A stretch of DNA of 64,000 bases from Apus apus (lineage: Eukaryota > Chordata > Aves > Apodiformes > Apodidae). The position numbers and the translations under genes were made by a program. Below the pieces are notes generated by a model. That model was given only the letters and a program-made list of their open reading frames with translations. It searched no databases and was not told the origin of the DNA. Positions 58,530-64,000 of this stretch are shown here, one piece after another (the stretch's first letter is position 1; every line of letters begins with the position of its first letter). Location of the stretch: assembly GCF_020740795.1 (NCBI RefSeq), contig NC_067299.1, positions 5,874,001 through 5,938,000 of the forward strand, given 5' to 3'.

Positions 58530-60345
58530 GTGAGGACGGCGGGCGCGGGGTCCCCCGGGAGGGAGGCAGGCGGGAGGAGGAGGAGGAGGATGAAGACCGG
58601 GGCAGTGCGGGCGTCCCTTGAGCTCTTCCCGGCCCTCCTATTAACCACCCCCCGCCGCCGCTCCTCTCTCCCGGCAGGACCCGCAACCTGCTCCGCATCG
58701 GGGTGATCGAGAAGCCGCTGTGGTTCGACGTCTATGCCGCTTTCCCCCCGCTGAGGGAGCCCGTCTACCGGCGGCCGCGGCCGCGCTACGGCAAGGTGAA
58801 GGATGTCGTCCCGCCCGTCTTCTACGCGGAGGACGAAGTGCGAGCGTAAGTCCCGCGTTCTCCCTCCCCGAGCGGCCGCCGAGGGCTGCCGGAGCTCCGC
58901 CGGGCACCGAGACCTTCCCCTGCCCCGTCCCGGGGGGCGGCTCAGCCCCCCTCGTGGCCCTGCTCCTTCCAGCAGCGTTTCCCCTGCTCGTTTATATGGC
59001 AGAAAACCGGCACTGCACGTTTCTACCCACCCCCCCCTTTATCGACCCCTTTCTGGTGGCTTGAAAAACTGAACTCTTTCTCTTTCACGAATAGGAAATT
59101 TTACAGAATTTATGGCACTGGCCCAAGGCCTTTCGACCTGTCACAGCCAAACTACAAATCTACTTGCCAGAGGTCAGATTTACTTATAAATAAGCTACGA
59201 GTGTTTCTGAGACCTGCTCCTTTTCCTTCTGGAGTCACAGAAGGAAAAGGAGTGAGAGTAAAAAAAATAACAATCTTGAAATCCAGGTTTGTTGAAAAAT
59301 TCTATGAACTGAAAGAAGAAGGAAAAATTGAAGAAGAAAAATTGTTTGAAGAAACAGGAAAAGCCCTTTTAGCCAGTGGGGTAATTTTACAGAGAAGAGG
59401 AGTAGATAAAGTAAGTATTAAATATCCACAGAATTTCTTGGCCAATGCATTCAGAAAACTTCCCCACCAGGCCCTTAATGCTGAGTTGGCCCAAAGTGAA
59501 TTCTCAGCAAGAGGTTCATGCTCCTGATGGTTGTAATAAAAAGTCTTTGCTGTGTGGGTTGAACTTTCTGTGTAGTAATGAAGGTGACTGACTGAGGTTA
59601 AGGCACTTCATGTGGGACAGAGAGAGAAGCACTTGTTTTGGTGAGGAAAGATTTCTGGAATGTGGTTGCTCTGTCAGGGTTGGAAATCTTTACCCTGTTC
59701 ATGACTGACTGTAATTTCTTCTGAGGATGCTGTCCTTTTGGTTGAACACCCTCAAAAGGGGGAGGAGCTGTTTGTAACAACTGCAGTTTTAAACTTTGTT
59801 AGCAAAACTAATTTATGTTCTCCTGTGCAATATGCTTTCTGTTCTCATCATCATCCTCTTCTATCTGACTGAGCACCCCTAGAGCTTTCCCCAGTGAAAG
59901 GGGCTGAAGAGGAAGAGAAATTGGTTCTGCCCTAAGTGCCCTGGGCCATGAGCATGTGAAAAGATGACATCACCAACACATTTTCATCTTTTAGCTTGAG
60001 GCCAGGAGGCTCATTTTGAATGTCTTGCCCTGGTGATACCCTGTTGTACCTTCACAATAATCTAAGCATCAATGGGAATTTTTCCTTCAGCTTTTTTTGG
60101 ATGTACAAGCTGGGCCTGCTGCTTTCTGTGGCTGCCTTCAGCTGCTCTTCAACAGGTGCTTTTTATGACCTTGTTCTTGGTGATTGTAACTGCAGGGAGC
60201 ACAACAGGATCACCAGGGTGTTGGAACCAGGGATTCTGTCTTGCACCAGCAGCTCCAAACTGTGTTGGAAGAGATACAGGAGAAGAAGAAGGATCAGGAG
60301 GAGCAGACACCTGAGCTGGCAGAAAGGCAGAAGGAAAATCCCTGA
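58486..60345 (+). CDS. MRPS23: MRPS23, mitochondrial small ribosomal subunit protein mS23
   Basis: Five coding exons join in phase: 58486-58529, 58678-58845, 59095-59172, 59287-59410, 60196-60345, giving 187 aa (190 in human as I recall). The product is a structural protein of the mitochondrial ribosome small subunit. Recognised blocks: start [79 protein letters not shown]. The C-terminus is a Gln/Glu/Lys-rich, probably helical tail ending ERQKENP. Start context GCCGCATGG is strong. The last exon is assigned from phase, a good acceptor and the hydrophilic tail typical of this protein, so it is slightly less certain than the rest. Confidence 0.94.
58678..58845 (+). CDS. MRPS23: MRPS23 coding exon 2
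   Basis: Residues 16-70 with the core [19 protein letters not shown] block and the basic RRPRPRYGK stretch. Very GC-rich, inside the CpG island. Donor GTAAGT. Confidence 0.95.
59095..59172 (+). CDS. MRPS23: MRPS23 coding exon 3
   Basis: Completes Ala71 and encodes [20 protein letters not shown] then KSTCQ, ending two bases into Arg97. Acceptor TTTCTCTTTCACGAATAG; donor AG|GTCAGA is weak. Confidence 0.92.
59173..59286 (+). other. MRPS23: MRPS23 intron 3: 114 bp, stop-free and in frame
   Basis: The boundary between STCQR and FVEK matches the family protein, in which no insert exists. Here the intron is exactly 38 codons long and contains no stop in the reading frame, with a weak donor and a pyrimidine-poor acceptor (AATCTTGAAATCCAG). 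Retention would add 38 residues without ending the protein. Confidence 0.85.
59287..59410 (+). CDS. MRPS23: MRPS23 coding exon 4
   Basis: Completes Arg97 and encodes [20 protein letters not shown] then [21 protein letters not shown], ending in phase 0 before a consensus GTAAGT donor. Strong family match. Confidence 0.95.
59411..59540 (+). other. MRPS23: Read-through extension of MRPS23 exon 4 with intronic poly(A) signal
   Basis: If the GTAAGT donor after 59410 is not used, the frame stays open for 38 codons (start [10 protein letters not shown]) to TGA 59525-59527. AATAAA follows at 59535-59540 with a GT-rich stretch (TGCTGTGTGGGTTG) about 15 nt later. The arrangement fits a composite terminal exon. 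Confidence 0.5.
60196..60345 (+). CDS. MRPS23: MRPS23 coding exon 5 and stop
   Basis: After the acceptor TTGGTGATTGTAACTGCAG, a phase-0 frame encodes 49 residues, starting [20 protein letters not shown] and continuing with a Gln/Glu/Lys-rich helix ([20 protein letters not shown]) to TGA 60343-60345. Phase agrees with exon 4 and the composition fits the family's hydrophilic C-terminus. Confidence 0.8.
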   Translation, partial: GAQQDHQGVGTRDSVLHQQLQTVLEEIQEKKKDQEEQTPELAERQKENP

Positions 60346-60620
60346 CCCTCCTGACAGCCATGCTGGTGTCCTGGGACACTGCAGGGTGTTCCCTGGCCCT
60401 GCAGTCACTGCTCAGAAGCCAAAGTTTCTGCCTCCACAACCTCATGGTGAGGAGACATTTTCTTAGGGGGAATAAGCCTCAGTGATCCAGCTCTAGTGCC
60501 TTCCCTGGTGGTGTGTGGGGCACTCCTTCCATCTCCCCATTAATACAATTGGAGTTATTCCCCTTTTCAAACAAGTATGAAAATGGAAAAATTAAAGAAT
60601 TTATTTAAAAATGGCAAGTC
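60346..60620 (+). other. MRPS23: MRPS23 3' UTR
   Basis: Short non-coding tail with ATTAAA at 60591-60596 in an AT-rich stretch, followed by TCAGGTGTCTT. A later AATAAA at 61362-61367 could give a longer form. Confidence 0.55.
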
Positions 60621-62218
60621 CTGTCTCTTCAGGTGTCTTATTTGCAGTTTTAAAGATGTTTCTCCTTGCATCTGGTGGTGCAGGCCTTGTGACAGTCCTG
60701 CTGGGGAAATGGCAGAGCCCACCTGCCTGGGGGCTTTTTTCTTTTTTGTTTGGGGTTTCTCTTTGTATCTTTCCCCTTTGTTTGTGTTTCTTTCCCCTTC
60801 GTGTGGGTTTTCCCTTTTTTGGTGTGTTGTTTTTCTTTTTACAAAGCCAAGCCACCACCACAAGCTACCAGGTGTCAGTCAGGCCAGACCAGTCTTCTCT
60901 CCCCCTCCTTGTCTGGCTTTTCCCCACAAGGAAAAGAGGGAATTTATTTCCCTTTGGTCTGTACCTCCCTCCCCCAGACACATCCCTCACGGTGCAGTTC
61001 AGTGATGCTGCTGTGAGAAAACTCTTACAAATCTCTTGTGTGGTGGCAAAAAGAAGGATTAAAAGTGGTTGGATTTTGTGGTTGATTCTCTTCTTGGTAG
61101 CAGAGCTGTTACTGAGCTGCCCTCACTGGGAATCTGGCAGCTGGGGGGTGAGTTTCCCTCCTCCTGCCCAATTTTCTTCCTTGAGCCAAACAATTGTCAC
61201 CAGCCCAAGGGCAGGGAGCCCAACACCTGCATGTCTCCCATGCTGCACCTTTGTGTCTTTGCTTTCTGTGGCTTTTTAGAGGGGAAAAAAAAATATTTTC
61301 AGCACCTTCTGTGTTTTGAACTGTTGATGATGCTGTTGGCTTGCCAGAAGTTGCAAGTGGAAATAAATTTGGAAGGACAAGGGCTGTGAAGTCGCAGTAA
61401 CACATGAGAGTTTTCTCCCTTCACAGCTCAGTGGTCTGTTTGTTGGCACTTCTCTAAAAAACTGCCAACATCACTTGAGGAGCCTTTATCTCCCTCATCT
61501 GCTGTAACTGGCTTCATCCTTGCATCTTTACTGAGCTTGGCTCTCCCTTCAGTTCTCTGAAGCATATTGAGCAAAACCATCTTAAATTTAGAACACAGAG
61601 CCCTGGGTGAGTTCCTGAGCAGGCAAGAAGAAAGTTGGAATTAATTTTCTTCTTTATTTTGTGCTGGGGAAAAGTCCCTGGTGTGTGTCTCTGGGCAGAG
61701 CAGCCCCAGCTGAACTGGCTGCTCTGTAACGAGCTGAGGTGGGATTTACTCCCAGGTGAAGCTGCAGTCTGAGGAGTGGCAGCCCAGAGACTCCTCATGC
61801 TTTTTATTCTGCATCTGAAATGACTGTCCAGCTCTTTTCACTGTTAGTTCTCGTGACCACACGTGGAGGGTTTGTTGCAGCTTGCTTCTCTGTGCAAACC
61901 TGGTGTGCCCAAGAAGCTAGACAAGGAGTTGGAGAGAAGAAACTTGGCTTGGTGCAGCCTGGAGGGTGTCCTTGTGCTACGTGCTTTGCCCGACTCCTGG
62001 ATAAAGCAGCAAGGAATCTCACTGACGTGCATGTGCTGCTGCTCTGAAGGTATGTGGCCAAACTGGAGGGAAAACTGGGGAATAGAGAAGTGGGGGAGGC
62101 TGGGAGCCCTCATGTGGTGTAGTGCTGGGAATTGTTGCATGGAAGCTCGTGGAGCAGAGCCAGGCTTGTGGATGTGTCCAGCCGAGTGGCTCTGGATGAA
62201 GAAGCAGTTCAGGGTTGT

Positions 62219-62601
62219 TTAGTTTGGAGCAGAGAAGGCTGAAGGGAGACCTCATTGCCCTCTACAACTACCTGAAAGAAGGTTGTAGGGAGGTGGGTGT
62301 TGGACTCTGCTCCCCAGTAATAACAGGACTAGAGGAAATGGCCTGAAGTTGCACCAGGGGAGGCTTAGACTTGATATTAGCAAGGATTTCTTAACCATAA
62401 CAGTGGTCAGGCACTGGAAGGTGCTGCCCAGGAAGGTGATTGAGTCACCATCTCTGGAGGTGTTCAAAGCTGTGTAGATTTGGGACTTTAGGACATGCTC
62501 TACTGGCCAAGGTCTTATTTTTTCTTTTCCTTTTTTTGGTGGATGGTTTGACTCTGTGATCTTAGAGGTCCTTTCCATTCATGAGAATTCTGTGATTCTG
62601 G
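62219..62601 (+). mobile_element. CR1 LINE fragment (3' end), diverged
   Basis: About 380 bp of CR1 3' sequence (AGGCTGAAGGGAGACCTCAT; CTCTGGAGGTGTTCAAAG) ending in ATTCTGTG and ATTCTGGA at 62586-62601. More diverged than the copy at 56.8 kb and interrupted by a T-rich insertion around 62516-62537. Confidence 0.9.
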
Positions 62602-63550
62602 AATGTTCTTGGGTGCTGTGGCTTTGTTACAGCTGGTGTGTAATGGGGAAGCTCAAGAAGTAAATCACATCAGCTGAAGTGTTTGGTGCAATTAGGAGAA
62701 AAGACAATTAAGAGCAGAGGTCTGTGTTTGCTGGATGCATTTGTGGGGCTGGGATTGAAATGCCCATCACCTGAGAGAGGAACTCAGCCACTTCTAATTA
62801 AAGGTCTGAGCCAGGGCCTGGGGTGAGCGAGCTATTATTTATCAAGCATTTATCCTTCAGCTTTGCAGGAGGAGGGTTGGGAATGACCTGGGGCCGTGGA
62901 GGATTTTGCCCCTTGGCTCTCCCCACAGCTTTCACCTCCTTGCAATCTTACACCCCATTACAGAGCAGCAATATGACCTTTTCTGGGCTAAATTGCTGAC
63001 CTCCTTCCTCCTGCAAGATAAGCAGAGTGTGTAGTTCCTCTCTCAGATTGTCAGGCTATTTTTAAGTGACAATAAATGCCAAAGTATCAGTTACAAGGTT
63101 CTTTACTCCTTGAGGCATCAAAAACACAATTGCAGGAGGCTGGTGACCTCTTCTACAGCTCTGAAAGCCAGCCTGAAGGGTTTCCCAAGGTAAATTCCTG
63201 ACGTTTTTAGGAAGTTTTAGGGGGAAGAACTCCACCTGCTCTCTAGCAGGTTGCCCACGTGGCAGAGCTGTGCACAGGAACTCTGTGGTAGCACATCTCT
63301 GACCATGCTTTGGCAGATTATCTGTTGTGATGTATTGAGGGAACTTAGGCTATAATAGGATCAGGTATTATCTTTGGAGCAGCCAAAATAATTCATCAGC
63401 TTTGCCAGAAAACCAGATCTGACCCTGCCAATGCCAAGCTTCAGCGAGGCAGGTAATAAAGCATTTGATGTTTTAAAAATGTGGTTCCAAGTAAGATACT
63501 AAAATGTTGGCACATCCCTGTTGTGTTCCTCTGTGCTTTGCCTCTGCGTG

Positions 63551-63570
63551 CACACACACACACACACACA
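63551..63570. repeat. (CA)10 microsatellite
   Basis: Ten uninterrupted CA units. Confidence 0.97.
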
Positions 63571-64000
63571 TTAAAGTCTTCAAATCTGCCCCACTTTGAG
63601 CTTTGGAATACTCCAGAAATCTGTATCTGTTAGGATCTGAGCTGGAATTTATTGTGGTTTTACACTTGCCTTATTATACCAGACCTGATAAAAGTTAAGC
63701 TGAGATCTGTCAGAGAGCACAATGGCCTTTGTGACCCAGGGGTGGGCCAGTCTCATTGCTGGGCAGTTGCCTTCTTTGTGTCACCTGAATTTTGGAAGTT
63801 TTACCTGGGAGGATTGCCAGCTCTCCTGCTGCTTTTGGGGGGCCACCCCACGATGGGGCTCTGCTGCTGCCCTTCCCTGGGGCTGTTGGTGTGGCCAGGA
63901 GGACAATCCAGGTGTTTTGTTGGGGAAAAAATGTGTGTGGCATTGGAGTGGTGCAGGATGTGAGTGTTGAATTTCCACCCTGGGAGCAGGGGTGGCACCC

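Larger units (their letters stand above)
60621..64000. other. Region downstream of MRPS23
   Basis: No gene recognised. Holds one CR1 fragment, a CA microsatellite, pyrimidine-rich tracts at 60740-60840, and an AT-rich patch at 62840-63500. Open frames at 60611-61279 and 63652-63963 have no family resemblance. Confidence 0.7.

Noticed and set aside
60611-61279. 222-codon frame downstream of MRPS23
   Set aside because: Phe/Leu/Pro-rich translation of pyrimidine tracts, with no conserved domain and no splice partner.
1-64000. tRNA, rRNA, CRISPR arrays, endogenous viral genes or a prokaryotic-type system
   Set aside because: None seen: no tRNA-like boxes in a cloverleaf context, no spaced direct repeats of array type, no viral protein motifs. 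The window is ordinary vertebrate chromosomal DNA.

Overview
This is vertebrate nuclear DNA, almost certainly from a bird. Three truncated CR1 LINE 3' ends carry the usual 8-bp terminal repeats, the introns and gene spacing are compact, and the promoters are very GC-rich CpG islands. Gene order and strand match the conserved block of human 17q22 (avian chr19-like): SRSF1 (3' end only), VEZF1, CUEDC1, MRPS23, all on the + strand. I cannot name the species.

Layout. 1 to about 705: the end of an SRSF1-like 3' UTR with an exon-like, GGAGGA-rich block and a poly(A) signal. 706-11,880: intergenic, with a 40-bp minisatellite, a (GGAT)n microsatellite and a TAAT-rich patch, and no believable gene. 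11,880-13,070: the VEZF1 CpG island. 12,711-25,413: VEZF1, six coding exons, 540 aa, six C2H2-type fingers, a 35-residue polyglutamine tract and a proline/hydrophobic repeat tail. Its 3' UTR runs to about 27,530 and holds four Pumilio-type elements and a strong hairpin. 31,590-32,460: a second CpG island ending in a good splice donor, the likely non-coding first exon of CUEDC1. 43,913-51,865: the CUEDC1 body, nine coding exons, 373 aa, a CUE domain followed by two PPxY motifs. 54,800-57,280: two CR1 fragments. 57,847-58,047: an E-box-bearing minisatellite. 58,486-60,345: MRPS23, five coding exons, 187 aa. The rest, to 64,000, is gene-poor with one more CR1 fragment and a CA repeat.

The genes do not form a pathway; they are a syntenic block of an RNA-binding splicing regulator, a DNA-binding zinc-finger factor, a ubiquitin-binding CUE protein and a mitoribosomal protein. 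All exon structures were rebuilt by hand from splice sites, phase continuity and recognised protein families. No prokaryotic-type system, CRISPR array, tRNA, rRNA or intact mobile element was seen. The most interesting signals concern RNA processing: an alternative terminal exon in VEZF1 intron 5, a stop-free 114-bp intron and an intronic polyadenylation site in MRPS23, an Arg-rich uORF, the VEZF1 3' UTR elements, and a (dG)13 string inside the gene for a dG-string-binding protein.
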